From NCBI GenBank assembly GCA_037074705.1, contig CM073591.1, forward strand, positions 35,878,587 through 35,942,586: a DNA stretch of 64,000 nucleotides. Reading direction: 5' to 3'. A program made the position numbers and the translations under genes. Numbering within the stretch: position 1 is the stretch's first letter; each line of letters begins with the position of its first letter. Below are positions 1 through 12,039 of this stretch, piece after piece. Source of the DNA: Zhengitettix transpicula (lineage: Eukaryota > Arthropoda > Insecta > Orthoptera > Tetrigidae). A model generated the notes under the pieces. The model made no database searches. It was not told the DNA's origin and saw nothing but the letters and a program-made list of their open reading frames with translations.

Positions 1-420
1 AGAGAAGAATGAATTTAATAGGAAAATGAAATTATTATCTGTAAAACTAGAAAAAGAACTGGAGAAAATATTAAAAAAGTGCTTCGTCTGGATTATTGTA
101 CTATACGGAGCAGAGAGATGGACGTTGAGTAGAGAGGATGAGAAAAGGCGGGATGTGGAGGAGGATTGAAAGAATAGGTAGATGGAAAGGGTGACAAATG
201 AAGAGGTATTGAAAATGATTGGTAAGAGAAGAAGACTGTTGCATATTATAAGAGAAAGGAAGTAAAATCTTACTATCGAAAGATATGGAAGGACTAGTTC
301 AAGGGACGAGATCGAGGGGAAGGTAATAGATAACATGAAAGGAATATATGAACATGTAGAGGATGGCAGAAGGCAGGCGAAAATGGAGGGCTACCATGTG
401 AAAACCTACCTAGGGGCTGA
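1..420 (+). pseudogene. LINE ORF2 C-terminal relic (non-LTR reverse transcriptase element)
   Basis: Frame 2 reads VLYGAERWTL (98-127) and then VTNEEVLKMIG (191-223), with several stop codons between them. These two blocks, followed by a RERK-type basic stretch, are the usual C-terminal tail after the reverse transcriptase domain in many insect non-LTR elements. In intact elements this tail belongs to the polyprotein that does target-primed reverse transcription. Here only the tail is visible because the window starts inside the element. In-frame stops after the EED residues and after RERK show it is dead. Downstream, EGYHVKTYL near 390-410 resembles the extreme C-terminus of the same family, but the frame is broken between. 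The clade (RTE-like or another) cannot be set from this piece. Confidence 0.72.
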
Positions 421-1310
421 CCACCAATTATGGTGATTCAAAATCAATTATATGCACAATTGTCGATCAGGTCTGAGAGATATGACTTATAACCTATTGA
501 TTCACGTGATTTGGCCAATCAGGAGTTGAACACATTAGAGTTTAACTGTCTCTTTATTTCACGGAATAACGAACCTACTTTTGCAATATTAGAACTTCAT
601 TCAGAAATAAAATTTTATTTTCAACGTACTATTATTTTAATCACGTGTAGTCTATCAGTTTGTTGATATCGTTCTAATAACTGTAATGGTCGTAGCTATG
701 AAAAGTAGTGTTAGACTGAAAATTTTCCATTCATTTATTTTAAGGTAATACTAGAAAGCTAAATGTTGATAGTAATGGATGTTGGAAAACGTACTACAAC
801 TCCAGGACAATGAGCTAACGAAATGTTTTTTAAGGGCGGCAATGGAGGATATTTATTGTAGATTCGGGTTTAAATTGTCCAATAAAGATAAATTGTTTGT
901 TCATCATTTTTTTTTTCAATGTAGTAACTCAGCCGTGCCTAATCATCACTTCAAGTCTACTGCAAATCGTTGGAATACCTCGATTAAATTCCCGTATAGG
1001 AATAATTTTGTGCTGTAATTTACACCAAGCAGTCCGCATTTATAATAATTTAATATTTTATCACCAATTGTGGTATGATGGATTTCGACTTCTCAAGCTG
1101 ACTGTCTGGAAAATCATATTTGTAAGGTCATTCCGAAAATTTTAAAACAGTATAAAATAGTTTATGAACTACCAAAAAGTTATTGTAGACGAAACAATAT
1201 CACAACCATTTTCCTAATTTTATTTTTATCTGTTGGAGACGAAGTGATTTTCATAAAGTAATGTTTGGTCACAGTAGAAAATTTTGTATTGTGTATTTCA
1301 TCCATGACCC
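421..1310. other. AT-rich intergenic sequence, nothing recognised
   Basis: AT-rich sequence with scattered stops in all frames. Two overlapping short frames near 780-1145 have composition typical of chance. No repeat shared with the rest of the window was seen. Confidence 0.6.
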
Positions 1311-2110
1311 CTACATCTGAGACCTGGCGAGTTTAGCTCCAAGGCATCGCACAGGGTGATAACCTATATTCCGCTTGTTTGTTTCATAATTCTGATTTCG
1401 TACTGCCCGAAGCGGCTTTCGATTCGCCGAGTATCGGCAACGCTGTCGCAGTGATGGCGACGGGGGTTTGTTTCTAAGATAAACAGCTCTTTCAGTCACG
1501 TCCGCCACGAGTATTTTGTTTCTGTCTGGCATCCGAACGCATAAAGAATTCTTTAACCCTCTTTCAAAACATCGTACATCAGGGAGGATTATGTGGTCCG
1601 CCCTCTTCCAGCCCAACGCAGTCCGTTTCCTGTCGAGATAAATCCGACAGAGACCAGCACATCTTACGCGATCCGTTTCGATCCCTCTGCTTCTCAAATC
1701 TGACAATGATTGCAGGAGAAATGAATTAGTCTGCGTCGTATTTCGGAATACGAAAAGAAGCATTAAATTAAACTGCATAAAATCAGGATTTCGGATAACA
1801 TAAAAAATCGGTGATGAGCGAGTCTAAAGAATATAAAAGTATCTTCCATAATGAGGAAGCGTTTGTCAGCGAAAATGCGATCACTGACGTTGCAGGAAGT
1901 TGTGTAGTTGATAGAATTTCGATTTTCCAGGGAAGAAGGCTTCACGAATTTAAGAAAGACAATTGCGTATTCCGAAGAACGGAACGAAAAGTTTATTCAA
2001 GAATATTAACCTGTAGAAACCATAGGTCAAGTATGCTTACTTACTGCTACTTGGATATAACGAATGAGCAATTTTTGGATTTCCAGCTTAGAAAGGAGAA
2101 AAATGATTAA
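1311..2110. other. GC-raised island with open frames on both strands, unassigned
   Basis: From 1311 to about 1750 the base composition rises and CpG is frequent. The minus strand is open for about 155 codons (1778 to 1311) and the plus strand for 99 codons at 1811-2110. Neither translation is recognised, and both lack an obvious domain, signal peptide or membrane segment. The first is rich in Arg and Cys, as expected from a GC-rich chance frame. It could be a conserved non-coding element, a decayed gene piece or an exon. A third-position substitution test against a related genome would separate these. Confidence 0.25.
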
Positions 2111-2230
2111 GAAATTACACGAACATAATAATATGCAGGTAAAATTTACCGAAGAAGCAATTCTAAGTGAACAAATATAGAAACAATTTTAAGAAAATGA
2201 ATATAATAAATAATAACTCTATGTAATCGA

Positions 2231-3678
2231 TCTATATAATAAAAAAGGATGTATATTTGTATGTATGTATTTACGTTGTTCTTTATACAAATTTTATCGC
2301 GTGGACAGAATTCAACAAAAATTGGTATATATATTCTGCCAAAATCGAGAACCGGTACTGTGGGGGTGAGAATAAACGTGGAAATAATTATAATTGAAAT
2401 AAGTTACGAATTAGTGTTAAATTACTGCGCTAGACGATGACGTCATAAGTTTTCAAGACATTGACGCATCCTAAATATAGTTCTGTATTTCGTAATGAAA
2501 TAAAGCAGAAATATTTTGATTGAATAAAAAGTAAAAATTTTTCCAGTATTACTCCATCGAATAGTAATAAAAAAACAATACGAAACACTTTACCATCCTT
2601 GCGCAAAGTTAATTTGGAATAGTTAATTATCCCGCTATCTTTGATAAAGCCAATATGGCGCCTTATAATACATTCAAATGTGTGTCGGTCGAGATTTATA
2701 AAATTTCATAATATAACGTACTATTGTATCCTGCATAATATTTCAGAAGATAATAAGATTTGTCTAAGGTACGACTGCTGAATTATATGTTTGTAACTAT
2801 AAAAGTATTGAAAATGACGTACGGAACTCCGAAAGTTTTTATGGTCGTTATTCAATTAATGCACTATCAGTCAAAGGTATGTACAGAAATAGGAACATTT
2901 AAATTGAATTAAAAGTACAATTAATTATACTTTACGCAACGTATTTCTATAATTTTGTATAAATGTAAACAAATTATTGCGTGCAATTTGTGTCGTGAAA
3001 CAAAAATTTGAGGTGAGGATAGCAATATTTGTTTTCCATTTTTGGGATCGACGTTGTAGATGTTCAATTTCTGAGAAATGAAGCTGAGCAAAAATATTTT
3101 GTTTGAATAATAAGTATAATTAAATCTACCAATACCACATCGAGTGATAAATATAATTTATTATGAAAGGTTGTACAATCCATGGCATTAATTTTCTTTT
3201 AAATAACTTGATTTTTGACGTGGAATATTTAACGGGATCAGGGACCAATATGTTTCCCAATTATATCTTGCAATACGCACTGGAAGATACATAGAATTAT
3301 GATAAAAACAATACTTAAATGTTCAAAATTGATATTTTTTATTGAAGACAGCGTATTTCGTAATGTTTTGCATTAATTTTATACAATGCTACCAACTGCA
3401 GATTGCTAAAACCACCAAATAGTTTAATTTCAGATGGAAAAATTATATGTCTACAAATTTAATAATTGTTTTAATTAGTGTATGTATATCTATCTATCTA
3501 TATATATTATATAAAATTGTCTTATACGGGTATGTATGTGTGTATACATGTGGGTATGCTTATGGGTATGTTCCGCTTACAAATCTACACCCTCGAGGAG
3601 CGTTACATAAAAATAGCGCAAAAGCAACCGAAATTGGAGTGTATCGGGACATCTCGGGCAACGCCAGCACCCAGCTAG
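2231..3678 (+). mobile_element. Helitron-like non-autonomous element, copy 1
   Basis: The element opens with TC directly after an A (TCTATATAATAAAAAAGG at 2231) and closes with CTAG (3675-3678) followed by T. This is the TC...CTRR pattern of Helitrons inserted between A and T, with no target duplication. Just inside the 3' end is a degenerate GC-rich hairpin (gggcaacgcc...). The first ~700 bp match the copy at 62.09-62.80 kb (for example the shared AATGAAATAAAGCAGAAAT block), and the same family lies inverted at 5218-5852. It has no Rep/helicase coding, so it is a passenger element. A TGACGTCA-type palindrome occurs near 2437. A short (TATC)n tract lies near 3490-3510. Class is inferred from the termini only. 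Confidence 0.6.
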
Positions 3679-4872
3679 TATTAAATAATATACGGCTCGC
3701 CAATAACCACGATGTCGACGCGACCACTATAAATCTCTATAAAAATAATAATAAGCAGATCTGAAAGTAAAACAAAATCTATGAGAGAGAGTAAGATTGG
3801 GAAGTGAGAGGACAAAGCTGTAAAATGAATAGGGGATAAGAGGCAGGACAAACTTTGAATGGTTTTTAGTGGAACAACATTAGAACTTCAGATCTGACAA
3901 AGAAAAGTTGCAAAAAGACCGAAAAAATGTAAATGGGCCAATACATTAGTGCAGTGAAAAATGACAGTTTAAAAAATTTCGATATTATTAATGACTGCAA
4001 TATTTCTTAATTTTATAACAAGAACGGAGGACTGTGGAGGTGAAATACACAAATAAAGCGTACATTTGAAGAAATACATCAACTTTAAATGGCCTTTTTT
4101 TTATCTGAAATTAATTATTGATAGTGCCAAAAATATTTCCTCGGTATAATAACAGTAATAATGTATATTTTTGTTTCTTTCTCAATTTTAACGATTACCC
4201 CAGCACTATGAATTATATATTTAATTTAATATCTGTAGATAATAGTTGAGGTACGCATAAAAGCATCTTTTATTTCACTTTAAATGGTTTTATGTACACC
4301 CATTTTAGTTTCATTGAAATATCTGTTTGCATGTATTTTTCTCACGCTTAGTTTTTCATTCGAAGAACTTAAAACAAACAACATATATCGTATAGGAACG
4401 TTCATGATCACGTTTTTTTTTCTATATTCAATGTTTTTATTTGTCCTGACTGTTTCAGTTAAAATACGATGTCCAATCTTATCTCTTTGCCTTAATAATT
4501 AGGCTCGACAGGACACGAGGCAATCAATATTAAATAGTATTTAAACGTTTATTAATAGCTACTGAAAAGGACGCTGTTGGCGTCACCGCAATAAACAGCA
4601 GAATTTACAGCCCGATCATCTGAAAGTGTCCTCCATATATAAAGCACTCAGTTCCTGCAGCCGACAGATCGAGTTATTGAGCCAATTCAAAACAGGACAA
4701 CAACTCTGTTAACCTCGACATGAAAATATAAGCGAAATCTGTAACACCAGTTATTGGGATTCATGCATTATCTCAATAAGTAAAACGTTCAGGCTTTCTA
4801 TGATGTGTGTTGTGATTATCCAGTGCTACGTTAAGCAGTAATTAAAATGAAAATAATTTACGTCTGATAGAA
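3679..4872. other. AT-rich intergenic sequence, nothing recognised
   Basis: Long AT-rich stretch with a small hydrophobic frame at 4284-4502 that looks like translated T-rich DNA. No shared repeat, RNA gene or regulatory motif is supported. Confidence 0.55.
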
Positions 4873-5028
4873 AATAATGAATAAGAAAGGTAGCCAATAC
4901 CAGTGCAGTTGTGTTTCTCTAGGATCTTCTTAGCACCTGACGCAAGAGACAAGGATCCCAGAAACGTTGTGCAGTATTTTTTTCCCCCTATTTTTGTCTG
5001 TATTGACTATCTTTCTTATTCATTAATG
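4873..5028. mobile_element. Penelope-like foldback fragment 1 with hammerhead-like core
   Basis: The outer ends are inverted copies of each other: AATGAATAAGAAAGGTAGCC at the left and the complement of a near-identical block at 5003-5026. Inside, on the plus strand, CTGACGC (4937-4943) is followed 17 bases later by GAAACGTTGTG (from 4961). The CTGANGA...GAAAC pair is the conserved core of hammerhead ribozymes, which are known from the terminal repeats of Penelope-like elements. Inverted partial terminal repeats are also typical of that group. Here the first block has C for the final A. The same module recurs at 13.8, 19.4, 42.3, 44.1, 52.4 and 56.1 kb. Class assignment is inference. Confidence 0.5.
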
Positions 5029-5217
5029 AGTAATTAATTTAATGGTTTTTTTTGGTATACGGAAAGCAACGAGAAATGAAAATTCTTTAAATACTGATTC
5101 ATTTTTGTTCTATTAAATTAATGTAAATATTATATTGTGTTCTTAGTTACGTAGGACAGGAAAATTTGTGTATCCAAATATTTAGCGATATACACGTAAA
5201 CGTCTATTTATTATTAA

Positions 5218-5852
5218 CTAGCTGGGTGCCCAGCGTTGCACGTTCTTTACACATTTACAATCAAGTATGTGAAATTATAATTATATACACAAATAACCCA
5301 AATTTTTCAAGAATTCCACTTGAAATAATTCGTCAGTTTAAGCACATTAAAAATCTATTAAATTATAATGATTTAACAAATATTAGGTATTGATTTTACG
5401 ATCATTCTATGTCTCCTCCAGTACATACAAATTTGGGCAAAAACATGTTACTTGCCTTATTTATGCCATGTCAATCATTTAAAGGTCCAGTTATTGAAAA
5501 GAAAATTAGTTCCACAGATCGTATAATCTTTCGTTTTGTTTTTTATCATCATTCTATAGAGTATTAGGCGTTATACTTTTTATTCAATAAAAATATTTAT
5601 GCTTTAATTCACTACGAAAAAAAGGAGCTATTTATTTTGTTGTGCAGTAACGTAGCGTAGTAACGTCACTCTCGCGCGTGTGCTGTGACGTCATCATTTC
5701 TTGATGCGCATTAATTTAAAACAAAATGATCACATTTTTCAATTACAATTCTTTACATCTTTATGCTAGAGGTTTCTCAACCTCACAGTACCGTTTCTAG
5801 AGTTTTGAAGGATATGTGTAGCGAGTACATACATCCTTTTTTATTATATAGA
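5218..5852 (-). mobile_element. Helitron-like non-autonomous element, copy 2
   Basis: Read on the minus strand it begins TCTATATAATAAAAAAGG (plus complement ending at 5852, preceded on the minus strand by A) and ends ...GGGCACCCAGCTAG at 5218, followed by T. These are the same ends as the copy at 2231-3678. It is shorter by about 800 bp, so the two are different deletion forms. Internal blocks match copy 3, including a TGACGTCA palindrome near 5686. It has no coding capacity. Confidence 0.6.
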
Positions 5853-6499
5853 TAGATCTAATTATTATTTTGTAATTTTATGTAATGTATCATTTTATAC
5901 GAAAGCATATGAATAGTTGGAAAAGTCTTTCTTAAAATTTAATGCTTTCGAGAAAAGTGTAAATAAAAATTTATTTAATTAAATAAATAATCTAGCATTA
6001 TTCAAATAGCGAAGTGTAGTTTCTGCAACAACAACCAAAACGAGAACTCTTTCTGTAGCATAACTATTTATCACATTTCACCTGCAATCACAAATTTTAC
6101 AAACCTTAAATATTATTTTTAAGTTTGAATACACTATTATATATGTGATCGCCCGATCCACAACCTAAAAATATATTAAACTGTAGTATATTAGTTCTGC
6201 GAAATGAAACACTTCAAACTATAACGATAAGTCAATGTAATAAATAAAAGAACATACATTGTTATTATGATTTGAAAAATTATTCTCTGATCGTCGCATC
6301 GTTGGAAATGTTTATTTTTCCTTAAGTAATATTGGACTGTTTTTAATATAATAATATAATTTTATTATATAAAAATAATAATAATAATAGAAACCTTTAG
6401 TACATTCTCAGATTATATTTAAAAACTTCAGATAGCTTTCGAAATAATGTCGTAATCATTTTATAGATTGAAACACATATGAGCACAGAGATCATACAT
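5853..6499. other. AT-rich intergenic sequence, nothing recognised
   Basis: AT-rich with a short (AAT)n run near 6365-6390. No open frame or shared repeat. Confidence 0.55.
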
Positions 6500-7077
6500 T
6501 ATAAGAGGAAGTCTGCGAGGGCTACTCTCTCGCAGGCAATACCTGCGAGGGATGTTCTCTTGCAGGCCGAACCTTTTAGGAGAGATACGAAGGGGCTACT
6601 TTTGGGGATGCCTTTTCCTCTCCGTTTTTGAACTAAGGTTCCCACAAGCCGAAGCACCTGGGCCTATTCTGAGAGGTGTATGTTCCGGGATCACAGACCT
6701 TGGGCATACGGTAAGAGTTGTCAGCTATTCCCATTGGAATAGTCGGCCAGCTGCCTCCTAAACTGGTGGAGGTACGGAGAAGGGAATGCTGCGTCCCCCA
6801 CAGAAAACTCCTCTCCCGCTATCGGAAGGGTGTGGGACAAGCACCCAATGCCCGACCTACCTGATGCAGGTTTTTCAAGAGTTTATCCTGCTTTTTTTAG
6901 GCGAATGCCGGGTAGGATCCTTAAAATATAGCCCGGGGGCCCTACTTAACCCTTGGCTACCTTCCTCTACCCTTCCGCATCCCCCCTTTCAAATCCCTTC
7001 CTATGCTATTAAAGGGGAGTTGCCCAACGTGGATTACCCTCATGTAGCCTGTTACCCTAAAAAAATAATATAAGAGG
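6500..7077 (+). mobile_element. Family A SINE-like retroposon, copy 1, with target-site duplication
   Basis: A 9-bp direct repeat TATAAGAGG flanks the insert (6500-6508 and 7069-7077). The insert starts with palindromic CTGCGAGGG...CTCTCGCAGG blocks and ends ...CCTGTTACCCTAAAAAAA, a short A-tail. Direct repeats plus a 3' A-tail indicate insertion by LINE machinery. An internal palindrome, CTATTCCCATTGGAATAG, lies near 6725. No RNA polymerase III A/B boxes are convincing, so SINE-like refers to size and mode, not to a proven promoter. The 69-codon frame at 6552-6761 recurs in other copies but carries no recognised domain. The family is also seen at 8.1, 28.7, 30.6, 30.9, 37.8, 40.6, 44.5, 46.4 and 47.9 kb. 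Confidence 0.75.
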
Positions 7078-8117
7078 TAATTTTTACAAATATTAGATTT
7101 GTAATTTATATATGTGACCCGTAAACTTATTTTTAATGTTAATAATTGAATAAGAATCACACTCATCACTATATAACTCCTTGTCGAACACAGTATACAA
7201 CATCTTAAGATTTATTCCTATTTTTATTGGCCATTGTGGTTTGGCAGTGTGATGATCCATAAGTAATATTGGACTTTTTTTAATTTTTTGATAATAATCA
7301 AAACCTTGTTCACAGTATCCATAGAATTATTATGGTAATAATGTCTAAAGCTTTCCGGAATTTTAAAACATAAATCGGAGTCTCAACAAATGGTTTTTAT
7401 TATTATTATTAATGTTCATATTTTAATCTGAAATGTGGAAGCAGTTAAGTATTTTCAATTACATGTAGCCTTAGTTTAGTGCAAAAAGAATTTTATGTGT
7501 TTTATGAGCCGCAACTATATTTTGAAGAAATATTATTACTAATTTGTTTCTATGGTCGTAAGGAAGTCGTTATACCTACAGTAAATTTTGGCTCTTATTT
7601 GTAGTGTTTCGCACATTTACTGTATGAATAATTAGCAAATAAAATGTGCAAAACGTCGGAATAGTTTTGACTTACTTCAGTTACCCATCGTTTTGCATCT
7701 CACACACAAAATATTCTAACAAAGTGATAGATTCCCTTTTAACATGAGATATATTCTCCAACGTAGTGATGCTCCCTAGGATATTATTTTGACTGTTTTG
7801 AGACTATTTTAACAATGTGACATTGATGTACTACTGGACCACCTACATTTTTATACTGAGGTGCCAGCTGGCATTGCAGCCAACGTTACCGCGCTGAACC
7901 CGTAAAAATAGAAATCGACTATTATTATTCCAATTGTACAAGGACATGAAAATAAAAAAGTGCGAGTTTATAAATCTCTCTGAATGGTGGTGTGTGTAGC
8001 CTGCCAGCATCAAGTGTGTACTAAATGAGTTTTGCTTACAGTCCAAACATTAATTCGGGAATCTACCATGCTTAATACAAAAAAAACTGTCTCTTCATTG
8101 TTCAAAGATTATCTACA
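7078..8117. other. AT-rich intergenic sequence, nothing recognised
   Basis: AT-rich sequence separating the two family A copies. A short frame on the minus strand near 7843-8046 has no support. Confidence 0.55.
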
Positions 8118-8654
8118 AGCCTGCGAGAGGATTCTCTCGCAGGTAACCTGCGAGGGATTTTCTCTCGCATGCAGAACCTTTTAGGAGAGATACGAAGGGG
8201 CTACCTTTCGGTATGCTTTTTCCTCTCCGTTTTTGAACTAAGGTTCCCACAAACCGAGGCACTTCGGCCTGTTTTGAGAGGTGTATGTTCCGGGGTTGCA
8301 GACCTTGGGCATACGGTAAGAGTTTTTCTCTATTCCCATTGGAATAGTCGGCCAGCTGCCTCCAAAACTCGTCGAGGCAAGGAGAAGGGAATGCTACGTC
8401 CCCCCGCTATCGGAAGGGCGTGGGACAAGTTCCCATGCCCGACCTACCTGATGCAGGTTTTTCTAGGGTTTTCCCTGCATTTCTTTAGGCGAATGCCAGG
8501 TAGGATCCTTAAAATATAGCCTGGGGGCCCTAGTTAACCCTTGGCTACCTTCCTCTACCCTTCCGCATCCTCCCTTTCAAATCCCGTCCTATGCTATTAA
8601 AGGGCAGTTGCCACCATGTAGATTACCCTCATGTAGCCTGTTACCCTAAAAAAA
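8118..8654 (+). mobile_element. Family A SINE-like retroposon, copy 2 (near full length)
   Basis: It begins with two consecutive palindromes: CCTGCGAGAG + GATT + CTCTCGCAGG (8120-8143, perfect 10-bp arms) and a weaker copy at 8147-8171. It continues through the same body as copy 1 and ends CCTGTTACCCTAAAAAAA (A-run 8648-8654). No clear target duplication remains. A frame of 116 codons (8169-8519) crosses most of the element. It contains the block FELRFPQTEALRPVLRGVC, which recurs in copies 1, 4 and the 47.9-kb copy. No catalytic or structural motif is visible, and stops break the frame in the other copies. Confidence 0.72.
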
Positions 8655-9840
8655 TTGAAATTAGGACCCTAAATATGCTTATATAAATAATGGTACCCAG
8701 TTTTATAAATATATAAGACTTACGATTACCTAACACATCGTTTTCACAGAGAAAATTCATATTCAGTCATATATAATATATATACAAGTAATTAACCATA
8801 AATAAAGTAAAAAGTGTAAAATAAAGTTAAACTGTTAGTGTTATTTTAAAGCGAATTTTTCTTAAATTTTAACTTATGATCAGTGACCTCAATATGAAAA
8901 TAATATTTTTTTGAGTGACGTACTTAAATTCATAAAAAAAATTATTTAATAATTGTTGCTACCACCGTATGTATCTCAATTGCAGCAATAAAACCATTAA
9001 CTCTGACATTTCTATTTAATTTATTATTAAGATAACCAAAGTAAATAAATTTAATGGATACAAGAATTCAAGAGTAAGGATAACATAAAAATGAAAACCT
9101 TAAAGGCAGAATATGTGTAAAAGGAATAAATATTCATAGTCAAAAATACTTCAATATTCTATATTGTGCTTAGCGTATATTAGGGAAAATTTTCTTAGTC
9201 TACTCCTTGAAGTCTGGGCTTTACCTGGAAATTTTAAAAAAATATGAATTCAGGTAAGATGCTACAATTAATTATTGATTTATTTATAAATTAATACTCC
9301 ACATCATTCCGTTGGTTTTCTATTTGATTTACACGTGTGTAATATTTTTAGAAATTCGTTGTAATTGACTGTCTTTACTTTGTCTAGAATTTATATAATT
9401 GTCTAGTTTGTTTCATTTGCACCAAGTGTTTTTCAATCAATTTGAATTAATGCTTCACCAATTTTCCATAATATTCTAGCTAAATTTTGTATCCTAGCAA
9501 AGGATTGTTTGTGTCAGAGTCTCAAGAGCGTCCATATATATGGTAAGAAAATGAATTAAAAGTTTGTCATGAATATTCGGGACAGTTAATATTTAGGTTA
9601 TGTTCCCAATCTAATTTCACAGATCAAAAATGTTGTGGAATATAATTTGAAAAGAGTGATTCAGAGGAATTGGTATAATCATACACATACGTCAATGCTA
9701 GACTTGTTATTTCAAGTAAAAAAGAGGGGTCGAGGACTTAAGAATCTCAATTCGTCGTCCACGAAAAGAAAAAGATGAAAAATTTAGTTGTCTCTGAAAG
9801 AACATATGTACAGCAGACAGGGAAAAGAATTGGATAATCA
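8655..9840. other. AT-rich intergenic sequence, nothing recognised
   Basis: AT-rich, with no shared repeat, RNA gene or supported open frame. Confidence 0.55.
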
Positions 9841-9845
9841 CACGT

Positions 9846-10200
9846 TTGATCACTTTGGAACAATGGAAATTAAGGGGACATGGGACGAGATGTGGGGGTA
9901 ATAATACTTTGCAGGTGGTGCGGCAATTAATCGATGTAGAAAACCTCTGTCTGTATGGGGAAAGGAAGGCGGTGATTAATGACGGGGCGTTCGAAGCACA
10001 GAACCACCTGTCGCAGCTGGAATACCCTAACACGTGGGAGGACCCACGAGATCATTTCCTTCTTCAGCTACGTGATAGAGTGTAAACGTGGAACTTCCAC
10101 ACACAAGCCCCGGGCCGGGTCTTCTTAGCATCGATCCGCCAGAGTGCGTTGTTCAGATGCACGTTGTCACTCACTCACTCACTGGTGGCTTACAGCCACC
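9846..10200. other. GC-raised island, possible regulatory element or exon
   Basis: Composition rises sharply against AT-rich flanks. The plus strand is open at 9846-10085 (79 codons) and the minus strand at 9707-10033, which argues against either being convincingly coding. The island holds a homeodomain-type GCAATTAATCGATG site near 9923, a (CACT)n stretch near 10168-10184 and a small hairpin TGGTGGCTTACAGCCACCA near 10185. Function is not determined. Confidence 0.25.
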
Positions 10201-11110
10201 ATCTAACTCAAATATATTCCCTACAATGTCACTCAATAATCATGATCACACAAAAAATACATTTTCCATCCAATTTGTGTGTTTCATATATTTAGACTTC
10301 ATTTTGTAATACATTGAAATAAAAAAGGATTTTTATTACATACAATTTAATGTTTTGAAACCCCGTTTTCAAAAGAAATATTCTTAAATTGTTCATATGA
10401 AGCAAAGAATTAAATTTAAGTGTACTGAAGAGATAAATACTGGAAGCATTTAAAATGTGAATAACAATTTTCAAATGACCATTCCTACCAGGATAAGCTA
10501 AGCTTTTGTATCCAGAAGATGAACTACAAACAATGTATATTCAAACTTCAGGATTACGTACATCATTAACTTCCTTATAAAAAAAATTATGCTCATTTTT
10601 GCCTAAATTCAACTTAAGAGTAATTTAATCCATTTACCTCCAAGAGACTTATGTCCTTGGAAAACCTATTACATTTCCATTCTCTTTTCTTCAGTAAAAA
10701 TTTATGTTCCATATCATTGCTCGCTACTGTAATCGGTCATCCTGTCTTTCATTTCCCTTTCACATATAAGTTTTCTTGTCTGATCCACAGCTTTGTCATG
10801 TTTTACTTCTCACACGATGTCTCCTATCTTTCCTCAGCATTTTGTTTCCGTATTTCTTTGCACTATTCCCATTGTGTGTACGATAATTTGATAATGAAGT
10901 AACTGGTACTTCTTCCTGATGATGTACGTAATTTAACAGTTTTCTCGTCTAGTAGCAAGTTTAATGAAGAGTTTAAAGAGGCTTGAGAATTATAAATAAT
11001 AAATAGGAACTATATTATAACAACAAATACGGCCATTAATTTTTTATTCCAGGAAAAGAAAATGCTCCTCTGTAAAATATTTTATACTAGATTAAATGTT
11101 GGTGAAAGGT
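10201..11110. other. AT-rich intergenic sequence, nothing recognised
   Basis: AT-rich. A pyrimidine-rich 83-codon frame at 10651-10902 looks like chance. No repeat was identified. Confidence 0.5.
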
Positions 11111-11111
11111 A

Positions 11112-11790
11112 TTTAAAATGTTAATAATAAATAGAGCAACAATCCTTACATTTCTTTAACACCGGAAATTTTCACAGAAGCTTTCTGGTCATACGCCATT
11201 CTCAAGTGAAATACGATTTGAATAATTGCGCAATTATTTGAACAACAACTATAAATAAATAAAAAGAAATATAAAAAATTAAATAAACAAAGTCATACTG
11301 AGACGTACCTGAACGTGCGGTATAATAAGTATCGCCTCAAGGTACGTCTTAGTGTGGTTGTGTTTAATTAATCTTTTTAAATTTATTTTTCTGTTCAATT
11401 ATGCAATTGTATAGATTGTAATTCAGTAGAGATTAGCGTGTGGCCGAAATATTCTGAGAAAATTAAAGTAGATTATGAAATTCTTGATTATCAGTGAAAT
11501 GATTAATAATGTGGATATTAAGCAGAATACAAATAATTCTTAGTTAAATTCTAATTAATTATGATCACCTTTATTTAATCTAATATAAAATGTTTCCTCA
11601 GAAGTATTTTATTTTCAAAGAATAAAAAATTAATTATCACATTTGTTCTTATAATACAGTTACTAATGATTATATATATATATAATATTTATTATCCGTG
11701 AAAGGATTTATAATGTTGATAATAAAAAAATCCTTAGTTAAATTCTTTGGATTGTTGCTCTTTTTATTATTAATATTTTCTATATATCGC
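11112..11790. repeat. Inverted-repeat region containing a hairpin (11224-11408)
   Basis: Two inverted relationships are visible. First, 11224-11310 and 11337-11408 are imperfect inverted copies closing on AGACGTACC / GGTACGTCT around a ~27-bp loop, so the segment could fold as a long hairpin. Second, AGAGCAACAATCC near 11132-11147 recurs inverted near 11748-11766 with flanking ATTAATAATAAA. The second pair may be ends of one decayed element spanning ~650 bp. No transposase coding or target duplication was found, so the class is unknown. Confidence 0.45.
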
Positions 11791-12039
11791 ATATTGGTTT
11801 GAATAATCTTTGAAAATAAGTAATTTAAAAAAGTGAATTTTTTGAAGTTTGTAATTAACATATTCAGAACAAAAAATATATGCTGAATGGAATTTTGGAG
11901 TTGCGATTTCCTTTTACTGTCGGGATAATTTTTTTTAGTGTTTTGGTTATTCTAATTAAAATTTTATATTTTTCTTAAACACTTATCATGAATGTACCTT
12001 AAACTGAGTGCAGATATTTGACTTTATTTCCTTAGGAAA

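Noticed and set aside
6600..6760. RNA polymerase III A/B boxes in family A
   Set aside because: Candidate GGTTCCCAC near 6640 differs too much from the B-box consensus, and no A box lies at a suitable distance.
6552..7073. Family A frames as genuine proteins
   Set aside because: No recognised domain, frames broken by stops in several copies, and the element has SINE-like size and tail.
9700..10085. 79-codon plus frame in the 9.9-kb island
   Set aside because: A longer minus-strand frame overlaps it, and neither has splice or start context.
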